Assembly (NCBI RefSeq): GCF_900343085.1
Contig: NZ_OPYI01000003.1
Coordinates: forward strand, 62,001 to 126,000
DNA from: Aedoeadaptatus coli
Lineage (GTDB): Bacteria > Bacillota > Clostridia > Tissierellales > Peptoniphilaceae
Length of the DNA stretch: 64,000 nucleotides
Direction of reading: 5' to 3'
Positions within the stretch are counted from its first letter, which is position 1, and the number at the start of each line of letters is the position of its first letter. The position numbers and the translations under genes were made by a program. Shown here in pieces: positions 8,758-17,319 of this stretch. The notes beneath the pieces are model-generated. The model had not been told where the DNA came from, ran no database searches, and was given only the letters and a program-made list of their open reading frames with translations.

Positions 8758-10341
8758 TTATTTTACATTTTTAAATACATAGATTGCTTTTCTAGCATTG
8801 TCCCATTCTATTGTTTGATTTTTGCCATCTTTAATATCTCCATGACTTGCTCCGAAAGCTTTGGCAATGTTTGAAATTGAAGCATGAATTCTTCCATTTA
8901 TAATCACTGGCTTAACATCTGAATTGTAGACCTTTCCATCTGAATCTTTCATAACACCAGTATCAATATTTAGTCTTAATGTCTTTTTAGCTAGGATATT
9001 ATTCTCTTTATTTGAGAAAATAGCTTCACGAGTAGAGTTGTCATACTCAACATTAAAACCTAGAGTATAAGCAATATATCTTACTGGAATCATAGTTCTT
9101 CCTTGATCCACATAAGTTTTTACATCCATGTAGACTGTTGTCTTACCATCTTTGTTGATAATGTTATAAAAGTTTTTGTCTACTTGAAAAACTGCAAATT
9201 CTTTTTCATCTTTAACTTGTTTTTTGCCTTGTTGTTCCTCTTGCTTTTTCATCTTGTTAAGATCAAATTGATTTAGAATATTCTTGTCATCAGCTTTTAA
9301 AAGTTCGTCCCACTTCTTATCTTGAGATTTCTTATCTTCTTTCTTCTCTTTGTTTTCTTTTTGGAGTTTTAGAAGTTCATCTAATTTCTTAGATAGGTCT
9401 TGGTTTAGGTTTTTTTCTTTTTCATCTTTAGCCTGCTTTTCAAGTTCTTCTTTAGCTTTTTTATTTGCTTCCTCGATTAACTTCTTTGCTTCTTCGATTT
9501 TCTTATCTAATTCTTCTTTTAGCTTTTTAATTTCTTCTTCAGAAGCTTTTTGTTTTTCTTCTAGTCCTTTAATCTTATCTTCTAATTCTTTTTTCGTATT
9601 TTCAGAAGATTCTTTTAAACTATCAATAGCCTTTTGAAGCTCTTCAATCTTCTTAAAGCATTCTGACTTAGAATTTTCTGTTTCTTTCTTTTTAGACTCG
9701 AGGTCTTTTATCTTAGTATCTTTTTCTTCAAGAACTTTTTCTAAGTCTTTAATTCTATTATCTTTATCCTCAATTTCTTTAGTCTTTTTTGCAAGTTTCC
9801 CTTCTAAAGACTCAAGCTTTTCTTGCATTTCTTTGATTTTATTTTCGTTTTTATCTGTCTTTTCTTTCTCAGCTTCTAACTCCCATTTTGTAGATGAATA
9901 ATCTTCTTTTAGTTTTGCATTTTCATCTTGTAATCTTTTTAATTCATCTTTAAGCTGAGTAATTTCTGCTATTAGTTCATCATTATTGGAGTTTTTAAGA
10001 TCCTCAATTTCTTTATTCAATTGAGCAATCTTATTATCTTTATCTCTAATCTCTTCTTCTAGCTTAGCTTTTTCTTGTTTTAGTTTCTCTCCATTATCTT
10101 TGCAAGATTCTAACTTTTCCTTTAATTCATCTATCTTTGATTGGTCTTCTTGTTTCTTATCATTTAAGTCTTTAATCTGATTTTCTAAATCACTAATTTT
10201 ACTAATAGAACTTTCTATCACTTTTTTACTACCATCTGTATCATCAGCTTTAGCTAGTACATTAGTAGTTGAGGTTGATGTTAAAACTAATAAAAGAGCC
10301 ATAAAAAAGGCTCTTAGTCTGTTCGTATTAAATTTCTTCAT
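8758..10341 (-). CDS. Secreted coiled-coil protein with copper amine oxidase-like stalk domain
   Basis: This 527-residue protein has a signal peptide (residues 1-31), a long heptad-rich coiled coil rich in Glu and Lys (about residues 35-345), and a C-terminal domain with VDQGRTMIPVRYIAYTLGF, the signature of the copper amine oxidase N-terminal-like (stalk) domain found in many Bacillota surface proteins. No enzyme activity is implied. It overlaps the DUF4315 gene by 14 bp. By position it may be a surface adhesin or spacer of the conjugation apparatus. The domain call is firmer than the role. Confidence 0.8.
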   Translation of the reverse strand: MKKFNTNRLRAFFMALLLVLTSTSTTNVLAKADDTDGSKKVIESSISKISDLENQIKDLNDKKQEDQSKIDELKEKLESCKDNGEKLKQEKAKLEEEIRDKDNKIAQLNKEIEDLKNSNNDELIAEITQLKDELKRLQDENAKLKEDYSSTKWELEAEKEKTDKNENKIKEMQEKLESLEGKLAKKTKEIEDKDNRIKDLEKVLEEKDTKIKDLESKKKETENSKSECFKKIEELQKAIDSLKESSENTKKELEDKIKGLEEKQKASEEEIKKLKEELDKKIEEAKKLIEEANKKAKEELEKQAKDEKEKNLNQDLSKKLDELLKLQKENKEKKEDKKSQDKKWDELLKADDKNILNQFDLNKMKKQEEQQGKKQVKDEKEFAVFQVDKNFYNIINKDGKTTVYMDVKTYVDQGRTMIPVRYIAYTLGFNVEYDNSTREAIFSNKENNILAKKTLRLNIDTGVMKDSDGKVYNSDVKPVIINGRIHASISNIAKAFGASHGDIKDGKNQTIEWDNARKAIYVFKNVK

Positions 10342-10567
10342 TATGAATGTTCTCCTTTTCTTTTAATTTTTCTTCTCTTTTTCTATCATTGATTTTCTCC
10401 ATTAATTCTTCCAAGCTAATATTGTTCCTCCTAAGAGTTACAATTATTTCTTCATTTTCAACTTGTATTTCTTCATCGCAAATTTCCTTGTATTTTGCAT
10501 TTAAATCTTTCAATTTCTCTTCTATTTTTTTCTTTTTGTTTCTAATACTTATAAGTTTTCTGTTCAC
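10328..10567 (-). CDS. DUF4315-like small coiled-coil protein
   Basis: The frame opens upstream at 10621, inside the NlpC/P60 gene, but the best start is GTG at 10567: it has a GGGAG site about 7 nt upstream and gives a 79-residue protein beginning MNRKLISIRNKKKKIEEKLKDL, typical of DUF4315 proteins of ICEs. The body is two charged helices. It lies between the NlpC/P60 hydrolase and the coiled-coil surface protein and overlaps the latter. Function unknown. Confidence 0.75.
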   Translation of the reverse strand: MNRKLISIRNKKKKIEEKLKDLNAKYKEICDEEIQVENEEIIVTLRRNNISLEELMEKINDRKREEKLKEKENIHNEEI

Positions 10568-10581
10568 ATAATATCTCCCTT

Positions 10582-13161
10582 CTATCTTGGTCTTCCAAAA
10601 CCATAAAAGTGTGATTTCCAATATTTTGAATTTATTGATGTGTATTGAATTGGATCTCCTGCGTGAATCATCATTCCGTTACCTGCGTATATTCCTACGT
10701 GAGATATTGGTGTTCCACTGTTATATGTTGAGTGGAAAAATATAATATCTCCAGGTTGAGCTTCACTTGGACTTACTGGATTACAATAGTCTTTGTATAT
10801 TCTCCATGCAGTTGTTCTTGGCATTCTCTTTACACCAGACTTTGTAAATGACCAACATACAAAACCTGAACAGTCAAAGTTAGATGGTCCACTTGCTCCA
10901 AACACATATCTTTTACCTATATGTTTTTCTGCTTCATTAAATAAGGCTTTGGCAGTAGCTGAATCAAAAGCAAGACCAGGATTTCCAAAGTTTGGATTAT
11001 CTACTATTTCTCCTAAGTCCCCATTACCTGATCCAAAAACATCTCCCATATTCCCCTTGGCTTCTAGAAGAGCTTCATAATGAACTACATTGTCTGGATA
11101 ATCTTTAAATATTTCCCTAACAACTTCATCCATTTCTTTTTTCTTTAAAGTTACAATTAACTTTTTATATTCGTACTCTTCTTTTTCATAGCTAGTATAA
11201 GGATTACCACGACTATCATATCTAGTTCTTGCTACTGTTCTTGTTCTAATTTCAATTTCTTCCTTAAAATCAAGCTTATACATCTTATCGAAAAGTTCTT
11301 TTAGAATTCCTTTTACTTCAGATGCTGATTTTACTTCTCCACATCTTGAAGTTATATAGGATAAAAGTTCATGGGTATTATGACCAATTTCTCCTTCTTT
11401 GTTTATGATATATTCGTCATATCCAGGGTGACTTGTCTTTACACTTTCGATTTGTGATTGTAGGTCATACTCCATTGATGAAAATTCTTGATTAACTTCA
11501 CTTAGAACTGTATCTTGTGATAGGTATGTTGTTGTCATTACTGAGTTAACAGAGTTACTTAATCCACTCATACCAACACTTCCACCACCAATCATGATTG
11601 ATAGCATAAGACCTATTCCTATTACTAGAAATAGAACCATCTTACTTTTTCTTACGATTAGCTCTTTAGAAGCCTTACCTAAACTTAAAATAGCTTTTTT
11701 AACTCTATCCACAAGTCTTGTTTCGTGCTTTTTAGCTATCATGCTTTTCATTTGTTTTCTCTGGTAAAACTTTTTAAATCTATTTTTCTTTATATAGGCA
11801 TCTGACTTTTTTAAATCTTCCAAGCCACTTTTAAACTCCAACTTGCTTTTTCTCTTTTTTATTTTCTTATCAAGTTTAGATAGCTTTTTTAAGGACTTTT
11901 TCTTTTTGTCTAACTTATACTTCCTTATTCCATGCTGGAGTTTAGAGCTTACATTAGCGACTTTTTCTCCAGATTCTACACCAGTATTGTCAGATCCTGA
12001 ACTTAGATAATCTCTCACTAACTCTGATGACTTAGCTCCAGATAATAAAACCCCAGAAGATAGACTTCCTTTAGTTTTATTCTTTAAAATATTATCCTTT
12101 AGCTTGCTTTTAGACTTTTCAAGCTCTACAATCTTTTTATCTGATATAAAGTCTTTAACATCTTGTGTTTTCTTAGAATCTTTCGGCGTAACTTTCTTAG
12201 ATTCATTTTTTAAGTCATCGATTTTCTTTCGAGTAAATTTATCACTTTCATAATTTTTTCTCTTGTAGTAAGTCTTCTTTTTATTAACTTTCTTTTGTTC
12301 TGAAGGTTTAAGGCTTGTTTCCTTTTCATCTTTTATAAATTTTTGATTGTTGTCTTTAAGCTCAGAATTATCAAAAGTTTTATCTGTATCAACTTTGCTT
12401 AGCTTATTTTCTTTATCTATTTCATTAGAAATTTTTTCCTTATCCCTAAACTTCTTTTCTTGATAAAGCTTCTGCTTTTGCTTTTTATCGATATTAGTAT
12501 TACTCTCGTTCTTACTTACTTCATTTTTAACAAGCTTATCTTTTCTATATATTCTCTTGCTTTTCTTTGCTTCGATAGGTTTATCTTCGCTTGTGTAGAT
12601 TCGCTTAGACTCTTTCTCGTTGATTTTATCTTGGAATTTATCCTTACTATGGATAAGTTTATCCTCATAATTTTTAAGAACTTGTCTTTTACTTGATACC
12701 TTCTTATTGCTTTTTGGTTGAGCCTTAGCTGAAATATCATCTGTTGTTAATTTATTAGAATTAATATTTCTACTGTTTTCACTATCAAAATTTACCTTTT
12801 TGAAGTCTACATCTAAGTCTTCATCAAGTTTAAAGCTTTCATCTGTCCTTATTTCAAGATTGGCTTGTTTTGTTCCTTCAGCCTTATCCTTATTTTCTAA
12901 AACTTCTTTTCTAATTCTTTCCTTGTTTTTAGACTTCTGAAAATCTTTTAATTTATCTTGTTTTTGATCTTTAGCTATTACATTCTCATGAATAAGTTTA
13001 GATTCTTTTTCTGAAATTTTATCTCCGAACCTATCCTTAGTTTTAATAATCTTATTGGTATAATCATCTGAATGAACAAGTTTACTATCCATATTCTTTT
13101 CAGGAGCGTCCCTATTTCGTATAATTTTCTTTTGAAAATCTTTTTTTAGTTTTTTATCCAT
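10582..13161 (-). CDS. Conjugation-associated NlpC/P60 peptidoglycan hydrolase (CD1108-type)
   Basis: An 859-residue protein. The first 500 residues are highly charged, Lys/Asp/Glu/Ser-rich and probably cytoplasmic, with two related segments (FGDKISEKESKLIH and FQDKINEKESKRIY). One transmembrane helix follows (about residues 510-535, VLFLVIGIGLMLSIMIGG), then a linker and a C-terminal NlpC/P60 domain with catalytic Cys in FDCSGF, His in ISHVGIY and a third polar residue near MIHAG. It should cut wall peptides locally so that the transfer channel can cross the wall, the VirB1-like role in Gram-positive systems. It follows virB4 in the operon, 7 nt away. Confidence 0.9.
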   Translation of the reverse strand: MDKKLKKDFQKKIIRNRDAPEKNMDSKLVHSDDYTNKIIKTKDRFGDKISEKESKLIHENVIAKDQKQDKLKDFQKSKNKERIRKEVLENKDKAEGTKQANLEIRTDESFKLDEDLDVDFKKVNFDSENSRNINSNKLTTDDISAKAQPKSNKKVSSKRQVLKNYEDKLIHSKDKFQDKINEKESKRIYTSEDKPIEAKKSKRIYRKDKLVKNEVSKNESNTNIDKKQKQKLYQEKKFRDKEKISNEIDKENKLSKVDTDKTFDNSELKDNNQKFIKDEKETSLKPSEQKKVNKKKTYYKRKNYESDKFTRKKIDDLKNESKKVTPKDSKKTQDVKDFISDKKIVELEKSKSKLKDNILKNKTKGSLSSGVLLSGAKSSELVRDYLSSGSDNTGVESGEKVANVSSKLQHGIRKYKLDKKKKSLKKLSKLDKKIKKRKSKLEFKSGLEDLKKSDAYIKKNRFKKFYQRKQMKSMIAKKHETRLVDRVKKAILSLGKASKELIVRKSKMVLFLVIGIGLMLSIMIGGGSVGMSGLSNSVNSVMTTTYLSQDTVLSEVNQEFSSMEYDLQSQIESVKTSHPGYDEYIINKEGEIGHNTHELLSYITSRCGEVKSASEVKGILKELFDKMYKLDFKEEIEIRTRTVARTRYDSRGNPYTSYEKEEYEYKKLIVTLKKKEMDEVVREIFKDYPDNVVHYEALLEAKGNMGDVFGSGNGDLGEIVDNPNFGNPGLAFDSATAKALFNEAEKHIGKRYVFGASGPSNFDCSGFVCWSFTKSGVKRMPRTTAWRIYKDYCNPVSPSEAQPGDIIFFHSTYNSGTPISHVGIYAGNGMMIHAGDPIQYTSINSKYWKSHFYGFGRPR

Positions 13162-13168
13162 ATCACAC

Positions 13169-15592
13169 CTACTTAGCTTCTTCTGGTTTTGTTGTCATTA
13201 GCTTATATAACATGGTGTCTTTAGGGAATTTATCTATAAAGGGAACAATAGTATTCCCGAAGAATAATAGTCCCTCACCTGCGTTTGAATTAGTAATATA
13301 GTTTAACTGATAAGGCGATATTTTTAATTTCTTAGCAAGAATATCTCTATCTCCAGATGCTTGATTTAACATTAGAACAAAGTCTGTATTATCAAAGATA
13401 TTTTCAATTTCCTGACTTGTTAAAAGGTCTTTTACGTTTTGAGTTATACCTGTTGGAATACCTCCCCATTTTCTAAATCTTTTCCAGATTTCTACTGAAT
13501 ATGAGGCAGTTTGTGGGTCTTTTAATAAAAGGTGAAACTCATCTATATAGTATCTTGTAGACTTGCTTCCTCTATTAAGGGAAACCTTGTTCCAAACCTG
13601 GTCTTGAATTACAAGCATACCTATTTTTTTAAGTTGTGTCCCTAGCTCTTTTATATCAAAACAGAGCAGTTGTCTATTTAAGTCAACATTTGACCTATTA
13701 TTAAATACATTAAGACTTCCCTTAACATAAATTTCCATTTCTGTTGCGAGTTTCCTACCAACTCCCTCTTCTTGAGATAGGAGCATATCGTATAAATCTC
13801 CTAGTATAGGCATATTTTCTGGTTTTGGGTCTTCAAAATATTTTTGATATATCTTTGGTAAGCACCTATCTATAACAGATTTTTCTGCAGCAGTAAGACC
13901 AGATCCTCCTACTACAAGTTCAAGCATAGACATTATGAAGTTTGCCTTATCCTTTAAAGGTGCGTCCCCATCTCCATAGTTCATATTAATATCTAATGGA
14001 TTTAGGTAGTCCTTTGACTTTGCTGAAACTTTAATAACTTCTCCATTAAATTGTTTTACAAGGTTTGAATACTCACCTTCAGGATCACAAATAATTACAT
14101 CATCGTCTGTTACAAGAATTGCATTTGCCATCTCTCTCTTTGCCGAGAAAGATTTACCAGAACCTGGTGTTCCTAATATTAATCCGTTAGGGTTCTTTAG
14201 TTTCTTCCTATCTGCCATAATCAAGTTTTGGCTAAGGGCATTTAAGCCATAGTACAAAGAATTTGCCGAATCAATAAATAGCTCTTCTGTTGTAAAAGGC
14301 ATAAAGACTGCCGTTGATGATGAGGTTAAAAATCTTTTTATTTCGACTTGATTAACTCCTAGAGGCAAGACAGAAACAAGTCCTTGTTCTTGTTGGTGAG
14401 ATAATCTTTTTACCTGACAATTATGTCTATTAGCAATTGATGAAATTTGAGCAATAGTGTTTTCTAATTTTTGATTAGTCCTAGCAAAATTCATCATTAC
14501 TATGGTAACTACAAAGAGCCTTTCATCTCTATTTTGTAAGTCAGATAACATGGACTTAACATCAGCTCCAAAAGTATTTATATCTGAAGGGATAATATCC
14601 ATATCATATCCAGCACGAACTGCTTTCTTTTGTTCTTCAATTTTCATTCTGTCCAAGTCTGTATTTTTTCTCTTAATGAGTTTAATAGCTTCTGCTTGTT
14701 CAACTACATCTATATGAAAAGCTACATAAATATTGTCATCAATATCTAAAAACTCAGATAACATTCTGTCTGATAACTCGCTTGCAAGTATTTGAAAATG
14801 GCTTACTGCTCCAATGAATTTGCCAAATTTAAAATTATTTGCTGGTGTAAAATTAAAGATATTAGGAGTTATATGTGATTTTGTAGACTCTTTTTTCTTC
14901 AAATCTTTATATGAAAAATCAAAGTTTTTGTCTGGATTTAACATATCGTGAACAAGTCTTAGTCTTTCTTCTCCATCAAGACTCTCTGCTCTTACTCCCA
15001 TAGATTTAAAGTTGGATAAAATATCTACTTCAAGTCTATTTAACTTTGCTCTTGCTTGCTCTAGGTTATCGGCTTCTGTTGTAAAGGTTATATACTTCAT
15101 CTTTTTAAGTCCGTTATTGCCCTTTGCAAGTTGAAGCTTTAACATCTCCCTAAACTCTTTTCTTACATCGTCATAAAAGTCTCCCTTATCAGCAATTTTA
15201 ATTGCATCTTGTAGGTCTTTATTTCTTCCTAATTGATTTACATATGAAAGTTCAATGTGGACACTCGGATCAAAAGAATTTAAAAAGTTGGCAAATTGGT
15301 TAAAGATTAAATCTCTATCTTCTTCCAATGCCAACTGGTAATTTATATCTTGAAATGAAATTGTCTTTGAATAATTTTTTTCATCTAACTGGCAAATGCC
15401 CTCTGGTAACATTCTTATATATGGAATTGTATCCTCAACTGTAAATCTCTTTTTCTCTTTATTTAAAATTACACTTAGAAGACTATTTGTTGGATCTTTC
15501 TTTGTTTTTAGCTTTCTTACTTCCTTTCGGTCTTTTTTTAATTGTTTTTCCCTTAGATTTAAGTCGCTGATTTGCTTTTTTCTTTGCTTCAA
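13169..15592 (-). CDS. virB4: VirB4-family conjugation ATPase (CD1110-type)
   Basis: An 807-residue ATPase with Walker A LILGTPGSGKSFSAK and Walker B RYYIDEFHLLL, flanked by an N-terminal domain typical of Gram-positive VirB4/TrbE proteins. It energises assembly or substrate passage of the type IV secretion channel at the membrane. The first codon is TTG at 15592, supported by an AGGAGG site 6 nt upstream. This start lies 110 nt inside the prgI gene, so the two genes share DNA in different frames. No other start before residue 60 fits. Confidence 0.92.
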   Translation of the reverse strand: MKQRKKQISDLNLREKQLKKDRKEVRKLKTKKDPTNSLLSVILNKEKKRFTVEDTIPYIRMLPEGICQLDEKNYSKTISFQDINYQLALEEDRDLIFNQFANFLNSFDPSVHIELSYVNQLGRNKDLQDAIKIADKGDFYDDVRKEFREMLKLQLAKGNNGLKKMKYITFTTEADNLEQARAKLNRLEVDILSNFKSMGVRAESLDGEERLRLVHDMLNPDKNFDFSYKDLKKKESTKSHITPNIFNFTPANNFKFGKFIGAVSHFQILASELSDRMLSEFLDIDDNIYVAFHIDVVEQAEAIKLIKRKNTDLDRMKIEEQKKAVRAGYDMDIIPSDINTFGADVKSMLSDLQNRDERLFVVTIVMMNFARTNQKLENTIAQISSIANRHNCQVKRLSHQQEQGLVSVLPLGVNQVEIKRFLTSSSTAVFMPFTTEELFIDSANSLYYGLNALSQNLIMADRKKLKNPNGLILGTPGSGKSFSAKREMANAILVTDDDVIICDPEGEYSNLVKQFNGEVIKVSAKSKDYLNPLDINMNYGDGDAPLKDKANFIMSMLELVVGGSGLTAAEKSVIDRCLPKIYQKYFEDPKPENMPILGDLYDMLLSQEEGVGRKLATEMEIYVKGSLNVFNNRSNVDLNRQLLCFDIKELGTQLKKIGMLVIQDQVWNKVSLNRGSKSTRYYIDEFHLLLKDPQTASYSVEIWKRFRKWGGIPTGITQNVKDLLTSQEIENIFDNTDFVLMLNQASGDRDILAKKLKISPYQLNYITNSNAGEGLLFFGNTIVPFIDKFPKDTMLYKLMTTKPEEAK

Positions 15593-15893
15593 GGTATGCC
15601 TCCTTTCTTATTCTCTTAGTAGGTTGATAAAACTTATGAAGATAGAAAAATTTAAAATACTTTTCAAAAGTTAAGGTGTCTTTTTCATATAAGGTTATAA
15701 AAAAGATTGGCAGGGTTACTATTAGCATTACAATGATAGAAACATCATTAGGTAGATATTTCTTCATAAATAAATAGGTTGGTATACCAATTAGTCCTGC
15801 CACAGAAAAACCTATAAGTTGTCTTTTGGTTAAGTTAAAGGCAACCTTTGTTTTAATCTTGTCCAAATCTTTTGGTATTGGTACATATGCCAT
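15483..15893 (-). CDS. PrgI-family membrane protein
   Basis: A 136-residue protein with two membrane segments near residues 25-65 (LIGFSVAGLIGIPTYLFM and IIVMLIVTLPIFFITL) and a basic C-terminal tail, matching PrgI/VirB3-like proteins of Gram-positive conjugation systems. These sit next to VirB4 and are thought to anchor it. The tail is encoded by the same DNA as the start of virB4. It begins 2 nt before the small upstream gene ends, so coupling is likely. Confidence 0.85.
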   Translation of the reverse strand: MAYVPIPKDLDKIKTKVAFNLTKRQLIGFSVAGLIGIPTYLFMKKYLPNDVSIIVMLIVTLPIFFITLYEKDTLTFEKYFKFFYLHKFYQPTKRIRKEAYLEAKKKANQRLKSKGKTIKKRPKGSKKAKNKERSNK

Positions 15894-15894
15894 T

Positions 15895-16185
15895 TTAATC
15901 TCCCTCTACTTCTTCTTTGGAAAGTTCAAGTATATGGTCATAATTAGATGTTGTTTCCTCTTCCAGGTAGCTAATTCTTTCTTCTAATTCTTCTTGTTTT
16001 TCTTCATTTCTGTCATTGTATTCGCCTTGATACATAACAAATTCATTGTGACATCTTCCGAGTCTATTTATTCTCCTCTTTAAGTTTCTAATCTCTTCAT
16101 TTCTTTTTTTCTCTTTTAAGATTTCATAAGTTCCTCCTAATAAAATTCCAAGTCCCAATAAAGCACAATTTTTCTTTTTTAACAT
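15895..16185 (-). CDS. Small membrane-anchored coiled-coil protein of the conjugation operon
   Basis: I do not recognise the family. The 96-residue product has a short hydrophobic N-terminal segment (NCALLGLGILLGGTY), then charged helical sequence likely to form a coiled coil and an acidic tail. It starts after a good ribosome site (AGGAGGAATAA) and sits between the VirB6-like and PrgI genes. Its position suggests a structural part of the secretion channel. Confidence 0.65.
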   Translation of the reverse strand: MLKKKNCALLGLGILLGGTYEILKEKKRNEEIRNLKRRINRLGRCHNEFVMYQGEYNDRNEEKQEELEERISYLEEETTSNYDHILELSKEEVEGD

Positions 16186-16194
16186 TTATTCCTC

Positions 16195-17058
16195 CTAGTG
16201 CGTATTCATAATACTTTTTGCAACTGTTCCACTCTTAAACATCATAAGTCCAAGTAGTAGAGCATATCCTAATATACTAAACAAGCTTGCGTGAATATCT
16301 GTAATCTGTACCGTTCTTATTAAAACGGTGTAGATACCTAAACATACCATCAAAAACAAACCTTGTAGTCCCAAGGCAAAAAGTCCCTTGATATAATTTG
16401 TTCCAATCTGACCCCATTCTTTATTTCCCATAGTCGCAAATGGTATGGATGATACTGATGAGTAGACATATATTTCAAACATACGCCCATATACTATTAA
16501 GGTAATAGTTAAAGATATACATTGAATTGCAATCCTTACAAGGCTTGTTTCAACTAATATCATTAAAAGCTCACCTATTTCTTTTTCTTTTAATGTATCA
16601 ACCATTGCAACTATCTGATCTCCTGAAACAGTGGCAGAAGTAGTGATTACCCCTGCCGCTTTGTTTACAAGATTTTGTGCCACATCAAAGACTGCCATTG
16701 AAAATTCAAATGCATGGCTTGCAAGGTAGACTGCTATAAACATCTTTATAATGTATTTGAAAAACTCAAAAGTATCTGTATCGTGCATATTATTCTTTTG
16801 CATAACCATATTTATGAGTTCAATACATAAAACTGCTGTTATGATAAGTCCTGCTATTGGAACAATAACATTATCATTAATGTTTTTTATGAAGTTATAT
16901 ACTTCTCCATTCCAACCCATTGGTGTCTTTCCAACATCAGTTGCAATAACTCCTACCTTGTCATTTATATCTAAGAACATGGACTCAAGATTTGCTTTGA
17001 TACCTCCGAGTAGCATATCCTTAAAAAATTCAGTTAGCTTGTCAAAGATACCAAACAT
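16195..17058 (-). CDS. VirB6/TrbL-like conjugation membrane protein (CD1112-type)
   Basis: A 287-residue polytopic protein with about six membrane segments (for example VIVPIAGLIITAVLCIELI and SLFSILGYALLLGLMMF) and a conserved amphipathic N-terminus. This fits the CD1112 family, the VirB6/TrbL channel component of Tn1549-like elements. It lies downstream of the Maff2-type gene and upstream of the PrgI/VirB4 genes, as in related ICEs. Confidence 0.85.
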   Translation of the reverse strand: MFGIFDKLTEFFKDMLLGGIKANLESMFLDINDKVGVIATDVGKTPMGWNGEVYNFIKNINDNVIVPIAGLIITAVLCIELINMVMQKNNMHDTDTFEFFKYIIKMFIAVYLASHAFEFSMAVFDVAQNLVNKAAGVITTSATVSGDQIVAMVDTLKEKEIGELLMILVETSLVRIAIQCISLTITLIVYGRMFEIYVYSSVSSIPFATMGNKEWGQIGTNYIKGLFALGLQGLFLMVCLGIYTVLIRTVQITDIHASLFSILGYALLLGLMMFKSGTVAKSIMNTH

Positions 17059-17068
17059 AGACTTTCTC

Positions 17069-17169
17069 CTAATTTAAAGCATTTGCAAGTAGTGGAATTA
17101 ATTTAATACCGATTAGTACAATTCCCCCACCTGCCATAAGCTGCTTAATACCTTGAGATTTAGCACCAG
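17069..17169 (-). CDS. Maff2-type small membrane protein, exon 2
   Basis: This is the 3' exon (101 nt) of a gene split by the group II intron. Joined to exon 1 it completes a 71-residue protein: the junction reads GAT AAC C + CT GGT GCT, giving DNPGAKSQGIKQL and then a second hydrophobic segment (GGGIVLIGIKLIPLLANAL) before TAG at 17069-17071. The match to the uninterrupted family pattern at the join is the main evidence for the intron boundary. Confidence 0.85.
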
Positions 17170-17216
17170 ATAGTGATAGGTAATCCTTTGATGTTATCTC
17201 TGGATTTTCCCCCACT

Positions 17217-17253
17217 TCACACCGTGCATGCGACTTTCACCGCACACGGCGTT
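17217..17253 (-). ncRNA. Group II intron domain V
   Basis: On the minus strand the core GCCGTGTGCGG, loop TGAAAGTC and return arm GCATGCACGGT form the small hairpin with internal bulge typical of domain V. It starts with a CGC-type catalytic triad and is followed by a short domain VI before the 3' splice site. This hairpin is the catalytic heart of the ribozyme. Confidence 0.8.
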
Positions 17254-17319
17254 CCATCACAAGAAAGATTTTCACGTTTCAACTAAGACTTACACACTTC
17301 GTAACAAATTATTTTTTCT

